From Litsea cubeba (Eukaryota > Streptophyta > Magnoliopsida > Laurales > Lauraceae), in NCBI GenBank assembly GCA_012931725.1, contig CM022953.1, positions 62,307,419 through 62,371,418 on the forward strand: a stretch of DNA of 64,000 nucleotides, written 5' to 3'. Shown piece by piece: positions 43,741-54,345 of this stretch. Below the pieces are notes generated by a model. The model saw nothing but the letters and a program-made list of their open reading frames with translations. It was not told where the DNA came from and made no database searches. A program made the position numbers and the translations under genes. The number at the start of each line of letters is the position of its first letter. Positions within the stretch are counted from its first letter, which is position 1.

Positions 43741-45309
43741 CTACCGGGATCCATAAGCAACTACCTTCCCATCTTGCATTAACACGCATCGAAGTCCAAC
43801 ATTGGAAGCATCGGTAAAAATGGTGAAACCGCCGCTCCCTGATGGCAAAGTAAGGACTGGAGCTGTAGTCAATCTCTTCTTCAGCTCTTGGAAACTAGCC
43901 TCACACTTGTCTGTCCATACATATGGTGTGTTTTTCCTAGTCAACTTCGTTAAAGGTGACGCAATCGACGAAAATCCTTGCACAAACCTCCGATAATACC
44001 CTGCCAATCCAAGAAAACTCCTGATCTCTGATGCATTTTTTGGTCTGTCCCAACTCATAACTGCCTCAATCTTGGACAGGTCCACTGACAATCCTTCTTT
44101 TGAGATGATATGACCCAAAAATGTAACTTGGTCCAACCAAAATTCACACTTACTAAGCTTTGCAAACAATTGGTTCTCCCTCAAAAGTTGAAGTGCTATC
44201 CTCAGATGTTCTTTGTGCTCTTCTTCGGTCTTAGAATACACCAAAATATCATCAATAAATACTATTGTAAACTGATCCAAATACTCCGCAAATATTTTGT
44301 TCATCAATGCCATGAAAACTGCCGGTGCATTAGTCAAACCAAATGGCATCACTAGAAACTCATAATGTCCATATCTTGTCCGAAAGGTTGTTTTTGGTAC
44401 ATCTGAATCTCTAACTCTCAACTGATGGTAGCCTGACCTCAAATCAATCTTCGAAAAGTAATCAGCTCCTTGCAACTGATCAAACAATTCATCTATCCTT
44501 GGCAATGGATACTTGTTTTTGATGGTCACTTGGTTCAATCTCCTATAGTCAATGCACATTCTCATAGAACCATCTTTCTTCTTTACAAACAAAACTGGTG
44601 CTCCCCACAGTGACACACTAGGTCTCACAAAACCTTTGTCCAAAAGTTCCTGCAATTGTATCTTCAGCTCTCCCAATACTGCCGGAGCCATTCTGTAAGG
44701 TGTAATAGAAATCGGAGCGGTCCCCGGTAACAACTCGATAGTGAAGTCTATCTCCCTAATGGGTGGCAATCTTGGTATCTCCTCCGGGAAAACATCCGGA
44801 AACTCACAAATAATTGGGATCTCCTCCACCCCTTGGGACCGTTTATCCTCCATGATAAATGCCAAATAACCCTCACAACCACTTCTTAGAAGTCTATCAG
44901 CTTTCAACACTGAAATAAACCCTGCACCAGAACTACTCTTCTCTCCTTGAAAGAACACCCCTGCTTGGGTCTCCTCTAACTTAAAAGTTAAGGTCTTATG
45001 GAAAAAATCCATAGTAGCATGGTATCCTGCTAACCAATCCATCCCTAGGATGACATCAAAATCCTGCATCTCCAATAAAATGAGATCTGCCGGTAATTAT
45101 ACTTCTCCTATCATGACCGAACAGCTAGGGTAAAAAGTCCTACAAACAACTTCCTTACCTAAAGGGGTAGTCACAGTCAAAATGAAACTCAACTCACTAG
45201 CAAGCATATCAATCAACTTAGCAAATTTTGGAGATAGGAATGAGTGAGTAGAGCCAGGGTCAAACAAAACCCTAGCCTCAAAACCACAGACGAGAAGTGT
45301 ACCTTCCAC
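43741..45309 (-). pseudogene. Chromovirus protease and reverse transcriptase
   Basis: The protease active site is VLFDPGSTHSFLS (about 45285-45245). A TAA at 45097-45099 interrupts just before DFDVILGMDWL. RT follows with VLFVKKKDGSMRMCIDYRRL, YFSKIDLRSGYHQLRV, VMPFGLTNAPAVF and the catalytic FIDDILVYS, all intact. The thumb and connection reach FTIFTDASNVGL, the first Asp of RNase H. D-P-G in place of D-S/T-G in the protease occurs in some plant gypsy elements, so it need not be a defect. Confidence 0.88.
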
Positions 45310-45513
45310 TACATTGCCTTCCGCCTCTGCATCCGCTCTATTGACAGCATAAAGCTGTGCCCTCTGTTGTGGCCTGTTTTGCCCTTGCTGTTGCCTGCCT
45401 TGTTGTATATTCCTGTTCTGATTTTGAGGATGCTGATTCTGATTCTGATTCTACCCTTACTGACGGGCCTGTTGTTGCTGCTGTGGCCTATACTGCTGTT
45501 GTGGTGCCTGTTG

Positions 45514-46578
45514 CTATAGTGGCCTTGCCTGATTCTGGACTACTAATGCATTCTGAGGTGCCTGACGCTGCACTCCTTGCTGCTGTCTATTCTGCCTTTC
45601 TGGCCTCGGGCAATCCCTCATTTGGTGATCTATAGAACCACATCTAAAACATGCCCCTGTGATAGTACGGCATTGGGCATTCCCATGATATTTTCCACAG
45701 TGGATACAAGCCACTGGATTCTGTGCATTCTGCTCTTGCCTTGGCCTTTTGTTTTGATTGTTTCTTTAGTGATAGTTCTGCTGCTGGCCTTGACCCTTTC
45801 CTTGGTTCTTGATGATCTTGTTATGGAAGTTCTCAAATTTGTATGCTCTCTTGACAGCTTCTTCGAAGGTAATGGGTGGTACAACCCCGGTGGCATCCCT
45901 CTCAATAATCGGGTGAAGTCCCTCAAGGAACTTGGTTATCTTCTTCTTCTCCGTGTCTACTAACTCCGGTGCATACCTTGACAATCTCTCGAATTTGGTG
46001 AGGTATTCGAGGACTGTCAAATTTCCTTGCACAAGTTGCTGAAATTCTGCTGCCTTTTGCCTCTTGACATGTGTAGGTACATATTTCTCCCCAAATTGTC
46101 TCTTGAAGTTAGCCCAAGCTTCTGCATCCGCCATTGTCCTGTATTCTGCCTTAATGGTCTTCCACCAAATATCTGCTAAGCCCGTGAACATAGAGGCTGC
46201 AAGCTGTACTCGTTCTACACCCGTACATGTGAAGATCTCAAATATGTTCTCTGTGTGCTCAAGCCAATCATCTGCTGCCATTGGATCCTCAGTCCCCAAG
46301 AATTCCTTCGGTCCTCTCTTCCTGAACCGTTCATACAACACATTAGGGTCATTCCCTCTATTGTTAACCGGACCAGGTGGTGCAACAGGGATTGGTTCCG
46401 GTCTCCTCTCTAGCACACCCAACAACTGTGCCTGCATTTGAGCCATCGCCCTTGCATGATCCTCATCTTTCTTAAGCATCTGTTCTTGCAATCTAGTCTG
46501 TGTCTCATATGCTTGTGCTTGAAGTCTAGCCTGGTTCTCGTTTGCCTGACTTTGTTGGTCTAACATAGCCTGCATCAT
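45514..46578 (-). pseudogene. Chromovirus Gag with two zinc knuckles, N-terminus lost
   Basis: It reads from MMQAMLDQQSQANENQARLQ (Gln-rich coiled coil), through the gag core (RGPKEFLGTEDPMAADDWLE, WANFKRQFGEKYVPTHVKRQ, LVQGNLTVLEYLTKFERLSR), to a basic Gln-rich tail. A TAA at 45766-45768 is followed in frame by two knuckles, CIHCGKYHGNAQC and CFRCGSIDHQMRDC. The start is abrupt: LTR sequence begins at once upstream, so the leader and probably the first Gag residues were removed by a deletion. Confidence 0.85.
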
Positions 46579-48743
46579 AGCGAAACGGGTAAAACTCTGC
46601 GGGTTCCAGACTGCAGCTGACTATCGGGAGGGGAAGGAGCCCCAAGTCGGTGGATCAAACCGACGAGGTCGTCCAAGCTCAGTGGTGCCGACTCATAGGT
46701 CAAATACGATAAATCAAATCATATGCATAGTAAGAAACAGGGTGCCAAGAGGCACAAATCCACATTCATCTCGAGTCGACATATACAGGTTAGCAAAAGC
46801 TAAACACATCTCTTCTAGTACTCTTGGAACAGTCTAGTCATATCATGTGGGTTGAAATCCCAGAATAGGAGTTTGGTTGAAAATTGAATACAAATAGTTT
46901 CTCATAAATTTACAGGCTAAACATTGAGGTTCCTAGAATTGAATCAGTGTGAATAGGGTCCCGTATGTCGGTCATGATGTAATTTAATACTCTTTAAGAG
47001 TTAGGGACATTCCGGATCCTTATACACATTGGTCAACCTAGAAAACCTCATGGAATCTCCATGATGAGGTTTCTCCTTCTTCCGGACTTCATATAACGCC
47101 TTACAAGTCCTTACATGGCATTGGGGCTCCATACGATACCTCCCCAAGCCTATCAACAAAGTTTCAAACCCTTAGGCATTGACCCATGACAGACAGGCAG
47201 TTCGCTCGAGCGAACTGGGAGGTTCGCTCGGGCGAACAGCTCTCTGTCTGGGGTTCGCTCGAGCGGACTTAAGGTTCGCTTGAGTGGACCTGCTCGGATC
47301 AGGTTGGCTCGAGCGATCAAAGGGTTGGCTCGAGCCAACGAGGTTCTGTGACGGGTTCGCTCGAGCGATGTGTCATGGTCGCTCGAGCGAACTGTTCAGA
47401 AACTGTTTTTCTGAGTACAGTTTGTTCCTTCCTTTTCTCCTCCTTTGGCATCCTTTTATACATACCATAGAGGGTCTCAAACCCTCCTTTCAACCCATTC
47501 AATTCATCATCAACTCCTTTAACAACCATTCCCATAAATCATTCATTTCTCCATCACTTCCTCCTCATTCAATGCAAGACATCTCCATAAATGAAAATCC
47601 ATAAATGATCTAAAAACAGGACGATAAAACACATGTTTTCCAAGAGAACTATTAATAGCCTATCATTATGCATGTTTCCAAAATCATGAAAACTCATAAG
47701 ATAAGTTAGGTGAAAGCAATGAATAAGAGTTCAAATCTTTATAAACATGCAGTTATGAAATCAATCCATTCATCCACTTGCCTTAGGTCCAAATGCTAAG
47801 AAAATCAAGCCTCAACACCTCTCCAAGCCAAGATACCAAATCTACACAAAACCCCCAAATCCAAACCCTAGAATATCAAAATCCAAGTAAAGCAAAACGA
47901 AATCTTCCAATAAACGAAATGGAGCTTCCCTAGGGCTAAACAAACAAGATTCTAAAAGCTTGGAAGGATCACTTACCTAGAAGTGGTTCAAGTAAGTAGA
48001 GAGAGCTCACAAGAAGCTCTAATGGTGATGCATGTCTTCATAAATGGTACCAATAGAGAGCTCTTGAAGTGAGGAAGAAGATTGCAAGGTCCATCTCTTG
48101 ATTTAGCCAAGTTCTTGTGGGGATTTATGGGAAAGTAAGCAAGATGAACAAGGAAAAACCCTTAGGGCTGGGATTTCTCTTCTCCTCTAGGGTTTTTGCT
48201 AGAAATGGGAAAATGAAGAAGAAGCTCTCTATATATAGCAAGTGGGGATGGGGCCCACAACTTAAAAGACTTCTCAGGCTAAAAACATGGCTTTCGGGGC
48301 TTCAAACGAATTTGACGAAGAAGACAAAGTTGATCGGCGAAATTTCTAGTTTCCAAAAAGTATATATTTTGCACATTTTGGTGACATTGAAATCGGTGTC
48401 CAGATTTTGGGTAAAAAGACCATTTTGCCCTCAATTAGTGAAAAGTCGGGTTTAGGGTTCTCGAATGAAAACGATGTCAACATGAAAGTTGTAGGGATTA
48501 ACAAGATAAGTCCAATGTGTTAAAAACATAATTTTCTTGGAAATCATCGGTAAACCCACAATCTCACACAATTCGTAACAAGAACCCCCAAAGCGTCCCA
48601 CAAGTAAAAAGGCTCTCAAAATTTCCCAAAGCTATAATAAAAGCTATTCTATTCCCAAACTAATCAAAACCCACTAAACACACTTAAAACTAAAACACAA
48701 CTTAATTAACTCTAATCGAGATCTCTCGGGTCGGGGTCTTACA
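46578..48743 (-). repeat. 5' LTR of the chromovirus, lacking its last ~912 bp
   Basis: It matches the 3' LTR from 39714 to 41881. The part equal to 38802-39713, the PBS and the leader are missing. The join to gag has the shared string TAGCGA, which suggests a microhomology-mediated deletion. The outer terminus and TSD are intact. Confidence 0.88.
47211..47391. repeat. CTCGAG palindrome cluster in the chromovirus 5' LTR
   Basis: Same order as in the 3' LTR at 40327-40530. The first is the perfect 14-mer TTCGCTCGAGCGAA (47211-47224) and GTTGGCTCGAGCCAAC is kept. Two substitutions separate the two clusters. Confidence 0.9.
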
Positions 48744-48748
48744 ACGAG

Positions 48749-49410
48749 GACATTAAAGGAGCCTGGCTGTGGGCAGCACAAGGCTCTCTGATGCCTAAGT
48801 CAGTGGGTGGTCTGAGCAATAGGATAGAGATAAGGAAGAAGAGAGACAGAATAACAGCTCTCTGGTTTGGGTGTGCATACCTGTAATGGAGATCGCTCCT
48901 CCTTTTATAGAGGAGGAGGCCTACGTTGCATGTAGAGGCTCATGATGACGTCCTGGCATGCCCAGGGGTATCGTCATATCAGCCCACTATTCATTAAATG
49001 AGGGTCCGATCAGCCCACAATGCATTAAATGAGAGTCCGATCAGCCCATAATGCATTAAATGCTAGTCTAATCGGACCTTACCACAGTTGACTTTTGGGC
49101 TTAGTCCCATCGGGCCTGGTTGGGGGCCACGCTGTCAGGGGTAAAGGACGGCCAGGATGGCTTTGTTAGTTCCAGTTGGACACTCAAGAAAGTACTGCCG
49201 TTACCGCCCATCTTGGCTAATGATCTGGCCCTGGTGCCGAACTGAGTAGCCGAAGTGGGCGCCTTGTATTGAGATCGGGATGCCTGTGACCGAAGACGGT
49301 CTTGAGTTCGGGTGGCACATGAGCGATGCTTGCCGAGGTCAGGGCGCGATTAATGGGCATAAGCACCGGAGTTAGCATAACCTCTGTACTTCGGGAAATA
49401 TCTCCACACA
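48749..49410 (-). repeat. 3' LTR of Tat element 2, U3-side piece
   Basis: It matches 59221-59882. With 38697-38801 it makes 767 bp, exactly the length of the 5' LTR. TATA (CTCTATAAAAGG, 48901-48912, minus) and three 31-bp U3 repeats are present. The element start is TGTGTGGAGATATTTCC on the minus strand. Confidence 0.92.
48980..49075 (-). promoter_or_regulatory. Three 31-bp U3 repeats of Tat element 2
   Basis: CAGCCCACAATGCATTAAAT followed by GAGAGTCCGAT (plus strand) starts at 48980, 49011 and 49042. The copies in the other LTR start at 59452, 59483 and 59514. They lie about 70 bp upstream of the TATA box. The same motif, inverted, is in Tat element 1 at 16533-16625. Confidence 0.65.
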
Positions 49411-49428
49411 ATTGCCCCCTAGTTTCTG
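49411..49428 (-). other. Polypurine tract of Tat element 2
   Basis: CAGAAACTAGGGGGCAAT on the minus strand, directly before the 3' LTR start. It matches the tract of Tat element 1. Confidence 0.82.
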
Positions 49429-49711
49429 ACCTTACGAAGTTCGCCAGCTAAGTGTTGTCGGGACCTATAAGACAGGAAACCACTTGGGGATAGAGTTCGC
49501 CTTGGTTTCGATTGCTGGCGCTTGGCCTTCTTCCGCCGTCGCTTTGGATGACGGGGGTAATAAATGACGCCTGCTAATCAATGCCGAAGACATACCGACG
49601 GCTCTACGTGTCATCTCCTGATTAGTTGTCCAGTCGCCTTGAGGGTGCACGGAGCCCCAGAGAGCGTCTGGCATGCGCCTCTAGGGTTTCTGAAGAGGGG
49701 ATCCCTTCCCT

Positions 49712-49720
49712 TATTTATAG
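49712..49720 (+). promoter_or_regulatory. TATA box of the antisense gene (element 2)
   Basis: TATTTATAG lies 214 bp before the antisense ATG (49934), preceded by AGGGTTTCTGAAGAGGGG as in Tat element 1. This supports a dedicated promoter for the antisense gene inside the retrotransposon. Confidence 0.65.
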
Positions 49721-50459
49721 GGTCATCAAAGTTTCCTTCTTCCCTATTGTCATTCTGAACCAGAGAAGACGAAATCGCTGCGAGAGAGCTCTGCCTGAGA
49801 AGAGGGGTGCTGCCGAGATTGAGTTCTTTGCTAGTCTGCATCCTGGTTTTGCCTTCATAAGTCCTCCTTCCCCTACCCTTTCCCGTAGGTTTTGGGTCTA
49901 GGGTTTCTTCTTTGCTTTTAGATTTGGGTAGAGATGGGTATTTATAGTCACTGGTTAGAGGGTGAGGCGGCGATTGAGGGTTTTAGGTCAACCTTTAAGA
50001 TCCCCGCCGATGTCCAAGTCAGGGGGGCTGATCCTAATGGTATCAACCTCCATGACTTTTCGGGAGGTTGGTTGCCTTTTCCTTTGGTGGCTGTGACTGA
50101 AGGTGGGGTTCGTTTCCCCCTTCATCCCTTTCTGAGGAGGTGCCTTAGTCAGTGGTGCCTCTGCCCCTGCCAGTTGCTGCCCAACGTCTTCAAGATCGTG
50201 ATGGGCACGGCCAAGCTGAACGAGGTTCTAGGCATCGACCTCGGCGTCTTCGATATTGAGGACGTCTACGACATATGCGAGTCTAGAGATGCCTACTATC
50301 TCAGGGCTAAGCCACGTCGGGAGGGCTTTGTTCGCTACCTGGAGAATTCAAGTAAATATGTCGGGGGGGATCTTCTATATGTCTCGGGTAACTGGAAGTT
50401 CGGCGTAGCCGATACTGATAGAGCCTACCGGGTTCCCCGCCACTTCAGGACCATTCCAA

Positions 50460-50543
50460 GTAAATACCACCTCCCTTTGTATATTTTCCATATGCACTTT
50501 CCTTTCCTATTTTGCCATACTGATACCTCTGCTTGCTGTGCAG
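50460..50543 (+). other. Intron 1 of the antisense gene (element 2)
   Basis: Donor CCAA|GTAAAT, acceptor GTGCAG|CTGTGAAGG. Splicing joins the exons as ...TIPTVKERK. The same junction in Tat element 1 gives ...IVPTVKERK, and the intron bodies differ more than the exons, as expected for real introns. Confidence 0.72.
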
Positions 50544-51408
50544 CTGTGAAGGAGAGGAAGCGGGCTGCTCGGTATATCTGGGCGAGGAACGAAGCCTGGC
50601 TCAGACAAGTAAAGCGATACAACGGCCACGAGGGCAGGGCAGCTTGGTCGCTGTTAGGGTACCAGCGAAGTATCGTGGATACATAAAGGGCACAACCGAA
50701 CCATCCCGAGAAGGAGGCCCGGGCGGAGCCGAGCCCGAGGTCGAGCGAGAACAAGCCGATCCTAGAGCCAGGACCGAAGAGGAAGGGCCTTCGCGGGCGA
50801 TGTCCGACATCGCAATCAGAGCTGCGTCCGGTGCCTAGGCTTCCACGTCAGGGTCGAGGCCACGCGAGGCCTCAGGAAGAAGGTCGCGTCAGATCGCCCA
50901 ATCTCCCTCGCCGAGCTCAGAGATGCGGCGCGCCAGACGTATGTCCTTCGAGGACCTCGAAGCTTTAGCACTTGGTGTCGAGGACACCCAAGCTCTCCAG
51001 GTGCCCACGAATCCGGATCCCCTCGAGATTCCTCCTCCGGGGGCTCGGGTAGCTTCTCCCACGACAGCGGTAGAGATCCTTGCCCCTTCCAGCCCTGCCG
51101 AATTGGAGGTACGGTCGCCCCCAGCTAAGGCCGGGCAGGAGGAAATTCGACCGCAGAAAAGGCCGAGAACCGAAGCAAGTCCCAGCTCGGCTGCGGCTTC
51201 GCCATCTGCTGGCCCACGCCCATGGGAGCCGAGCTTCGTGCTCGAACCGGGGAGGCTGATGACGATGGACGATCGCGTTCTCCACAAGGTCGATCCCCTT
51301 GTCCTCGAGGCGCTTGGGCTGGCCTGCGCCCTTCCTCGAGATATGGCTCAAGTGGACGGGTACAGCGATCCGAAGTTGATACTGTCGCTGCTGCAGTCGT
51401 GCTTCGCG

Positions 51409-51501
51409 GTAAGTCCATCTGAACTTCTATACTTTTTGTCAAGTTGTTTAATATCAGTGACTGTTCTGACTTTCGTCCTGAATGCCTTGTTTCTTTAACA
51501 G
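51409..51501 (+). other. Intron 2 of the antisense gene (element 2)
   Basis: Donor TTCGCG|GTAAGT, a pyrimidine-rich end TTGTTTCTTTAACAG, acceptor before ACGGTGCAG. Phase 0. Tat element 1 has a 95-bp intron (13999-13905) at the same codon. Confidence 0.78.
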
Positions 51502-52435
51502 ACGGTGCAGAAGTCTATGGTCGCGGCCGATAGACTATACAAGTACGGCGTTGATATCGCCGAGCTGAACACGGAGAAGAACATCATCGAGGAAGCCCTA
51601 GATGCCGTTACCCAGAGATTAGCGAGGGCCGAAGGAGAGTACGAGGCTGGGCTTGAGCAGGCGAGGGGTGAGACGGAGGCCGAGAGGAGGAAGCTGGCCG
51701 AGCTAGAGGCTTCTATGCAAAGGATGAATGAGGAATTTAAGGCCAAGCTCTAAGCCGAAACGAAGAGGGCGGATGAAGCCGAGGCCAGGCTCGAATCTGA
51801 GTGCGATGCTGTCTTTGAGGACCACAAGGCACAAGTTACGGCGCACTATAAGGCCAGGGTGCTTGTTGTGAGGGATAAAGCCTGGACAAAGGGATGGTGC
51901 TCCGCTCTGAGGGAGGCAGGGATCTTAGAGGGGAATCCGTCCTTCAAGGATCCAGCTCCAGTGCCGAACCCCGCCCCTCCCGCGACGGCTAGCGAGAGAG
52001 TTGCTCGGGAGGCAGATGCCGACCAGCCTGGGGCCGACATCAGAGCTGCTGACGCTCCTCATTCCTCTGACCCTGCGTGACCTCGGAAAGACTCTGTTTA
52101 TTTTGCTTGTAATTTCCTTTGCCGATGATGTATCTTTCCTGCTTCGTTGTTTTCGTTCGTACCTACTATTTTATGTAATGAACGAAAAATTCAACATAAT
52201 TCAGGTTTTCTTTGGCTAATGACTGGGTCATTTCTCCTGTCATGCATGTTTTTGCTTTCCCAAAATTTTGCACAAGTGTATGAGTTCGGTAGGGGTAGGT
52301 ACTCTGTTTTCCCAATATTCTGCACAAGTATGTGAGCTCGGTAAGGGTAGGTGCCGAGCTGCCCCCAGGTTGGTCCTGGATTATGCTAGTAAGATTGCTA
52401 CCCCATTGGTAAATAGCGTGTCGGAGGGCTGGCAT

Positions 52436-53250
52436 GAGCGCCAAGGTACGCTCATAACGCTAACCGGAGAAGACCCACTGGCTCGTCGACAGGAGCGCGT
52501 TGGTCACCTGGCTAGGGCACCAAGGTACGCTCATAACGCGAACTTCACAAGACCCACTGGCTGGTCGCCAGGGGTGCATGGGCTACCTGGCTAGGGCGCC
52601 GAGGTACGCTCATAACGTGACCTAGATAAGACCCACTAGCAGGGCGCCAGGGGCGCGAACTGGATAAGACCCACTGGCTGGGCGCCAGGGGTGCGTCGAC
52701 AACCTGGCTAGGGCGCCGAGGTGCACACATAACGCGAACTGGTTAAGACCCACTGGCTGGGCGCCAGGGGCGCGTCGGCAACCTGGCTAGGACGCCGAGG
52801 TGCACTCATAACGCGAACTGGTTAAGACCCACTGGCTGGGCGCCAGGGGCGCGTCGGCAACCTGGTTAGGGCGCCGAGGTGCACATATAACGCGAACTGG
52901 TTAAGACCCACTGGCTGGGCTCCAGGGGCGCGTCGGCAACCTGGCTAGGGGACCGAGGTGCACTCATAACGCGAACTGGTTAAAACCCATTGGCTGGGCG
53001 CTAGGGGCGCGTCGGCAACCTGGCTAGGGCGCCGAGGTGCACTCATAACTCGAACTGGTTAAGACCCACTAGCTGGGCGCCAGGGGCGCGTCGGCAACCT
53101 TGCTAGGGCGCGGAGGTGCACTGATAACGGGAACTGGTTAAGACCCACTGGCTGGGCACCAGGGGCGCGTTGGCAACCTAGCTAGGGCGCCAGGTGCACA
53201 CATAACGTGAACTGGATAAGACCCACTGGCTGGTTGCCAGGGGCGCGTCG
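52436..53250. repeat. 79-bp tandem array between the antisense gene and pol (element 2)
   Basis: About ten units of GAACTGGTTAAGACCCACTG, GCTGGGCGCCAGGGGCGCGT, CGGCAACCTGGCTAGGGCGC and CGAGGTGCACTCATAACGC. Unit starts at 52736, 52815, 52894 and 52973 give an exact period of 79; units at the edges are decayed. The unit shares no sequence with the 60-bp array of Tat element 1, though the place is the same. Confidence 0.92.
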
Positions 53251-53332
53251 TTGGAGAGCTCTATGTTCTGGAGAAAATTGGGGGAGACAAGGAACAGAGT
53301 GGTTTTATTACTTTTCAAAGATCCGTTACAAT

Positions 53333-54345
53333 TCAGAAATAGAATTTTTTGAGGTGCGTTGCGTTCCATGGCCGTGGCAATTGTCTGCCATCCATGCTTT
53401 CAAGCTTGTAAGCTGATCGACCGTAGACCTCAGTGACCTTGAATGGTCCGTGCCAGTTTGGCGCCAACTTGCCGTGGTTTGGATCTTTGTCCTGCGGGAG
53501 CAACTTCTTCAGTACGAGTTCCCCGACGGAGAATTTCCTTTCTCTGACCCTTTGGTTGTAGCCCCTGGCTAACTGCTGCCGGTAGGCGGCTAGACGAACG
53601 GCTACCACTTCCCTGCGCTCTTCGGCTAGGTCTAGCTCTCGAGTCAAGTTCAAGTCGTTATGGCCTTGGTCGAAGAGTTCCGACCTTAAGGTCGGGAGAC
53701 CGATCTCCAGTGGAATCACGGCTTCCATACCGTAGGCGAGGGAGAAGGGCGTCACCGAGGTGGAGCGTCTTGGCGTCGTCCTGTTGCCCACAGGACGCTT
53801 GGCAGTTCTTCTACCCATCTTCCTTTGGCTTGATCGAGCCGCTTCTTGAGTCCATCGAGCATCACCTTGTTGGAGATCTCGGCTTGACCGTTACTCTGGG
53901 GATAAGCTGGGGTAGAGTAATGATTTTTTATGCCGATCCCCTGGCAAAAGGTTTTGAAGAGCTTGGAATCGAACTAAGTCCCGTTATCCGAGATCAATGT
54001 CTGTGGGATTCCGAACCTCATGACGATGTTTCTCCAGACGAAATTCTTTGAATCGTGCTCGGTGATGGAGGAGAGGGCCTCTGCTTCTATCCACTTAGTG
54101 AAATAATCGGTGGCTACTATCAGCCACCTCTTATTTCCTGGAGCTCGGTGGAGAGGTCCTACGATGTCCAGTCCCCATTGGGCGAAAGGCCATGGGCTGG
54201 ATACTGGACTCAGATCCTGGGCTGGTTGGTGGAGGGAGTGTGAAAACTTCTGGCACTTCTCACATTCTGTGCATATTTTTGTGCGTCTGACTGCATATAC
54301 GGCCACCAGTAACCCTGGCTGATTGCCCGGTATGCCAGCGACCAT
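53333..54345 (-). pseudogene. Tat element 2 integrase (stop and frameshifts)
   Basis: The core reads CEKCQKFSHSLHQPAQDLSP, QWGLDIVGPLHRAPGNKRWL and LISDNGT, then TAG at 53974 where the other element has CAG (Gln). After a frameshift the C-terminal part continues from 53818: TPRRSTSVTPFSLAYGMEAV, LAPNWHGPFKVTEVYG and PWNATHLKKFYF, stopping at 53333. DDE residues are in GLDIVG, SDNGT and NGQAEISN. About 85% identical to element 1 over the first 79 core residues by eye. Confidence 0.87.

Larger units (their letters stand above)
38802..48743 (-). mobile_element. Tekay/Del-like chromovirus nested in the Tat LTR, TSD ACGAG
   Basis: Outer ends are TGTCGCGACC (38802) and GGTCTTACA (48743), flanked by ACGAG at 38797-38801 and 48744-48748. 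Order on the minus strand: partial 5' LTR, gag with two zinc knuckles, protease, RT, RNase H, integrase and a C-terminal chromodomain-like segment, PPT, full 3' LTR (3080 bp). Gag-pol is one frame of 1562 codons with eight in-frame stops and no frameshift. The shared LTR parts differ at about 33 sites in 1.7 kb (about 2%), younger than the Tat element it split. Confidence 0.93.
49934..52080 (+). pseudogene. Antisense spliced ORF of Tat element 2 (PF04195-like)
   Basis: Opposite to gag-pol. Exon 1 (49934-50459) codes MGIYSHWLEGEAAIEGFRST, FPLHPFLRRCLSQWCLCPCQ and LNEVLGIDLGVFDIEDVYDI, resembling PF04195. Introns: 50460-50543 (GTAAAT...GCAG, 84 bp, a multiple of three and open in frame) and 51409-51501 (GTAAGT...ACAG, 93 bp). 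The middle exon holds a Pro/Ala/Ser-rich acidic region and RRARRMSFEDLEALA; the last exon (51502-52080) has a coiled coil (LARAEGEYEAGLEQARGETE) and ends TGA at 52078-52080. A 1-base deletion near 50668 and stops near 50838 and 51751 disable it. Function is unknown; extra antisense ORFs are reported in the Tat lineage. Confidence 0.82.
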
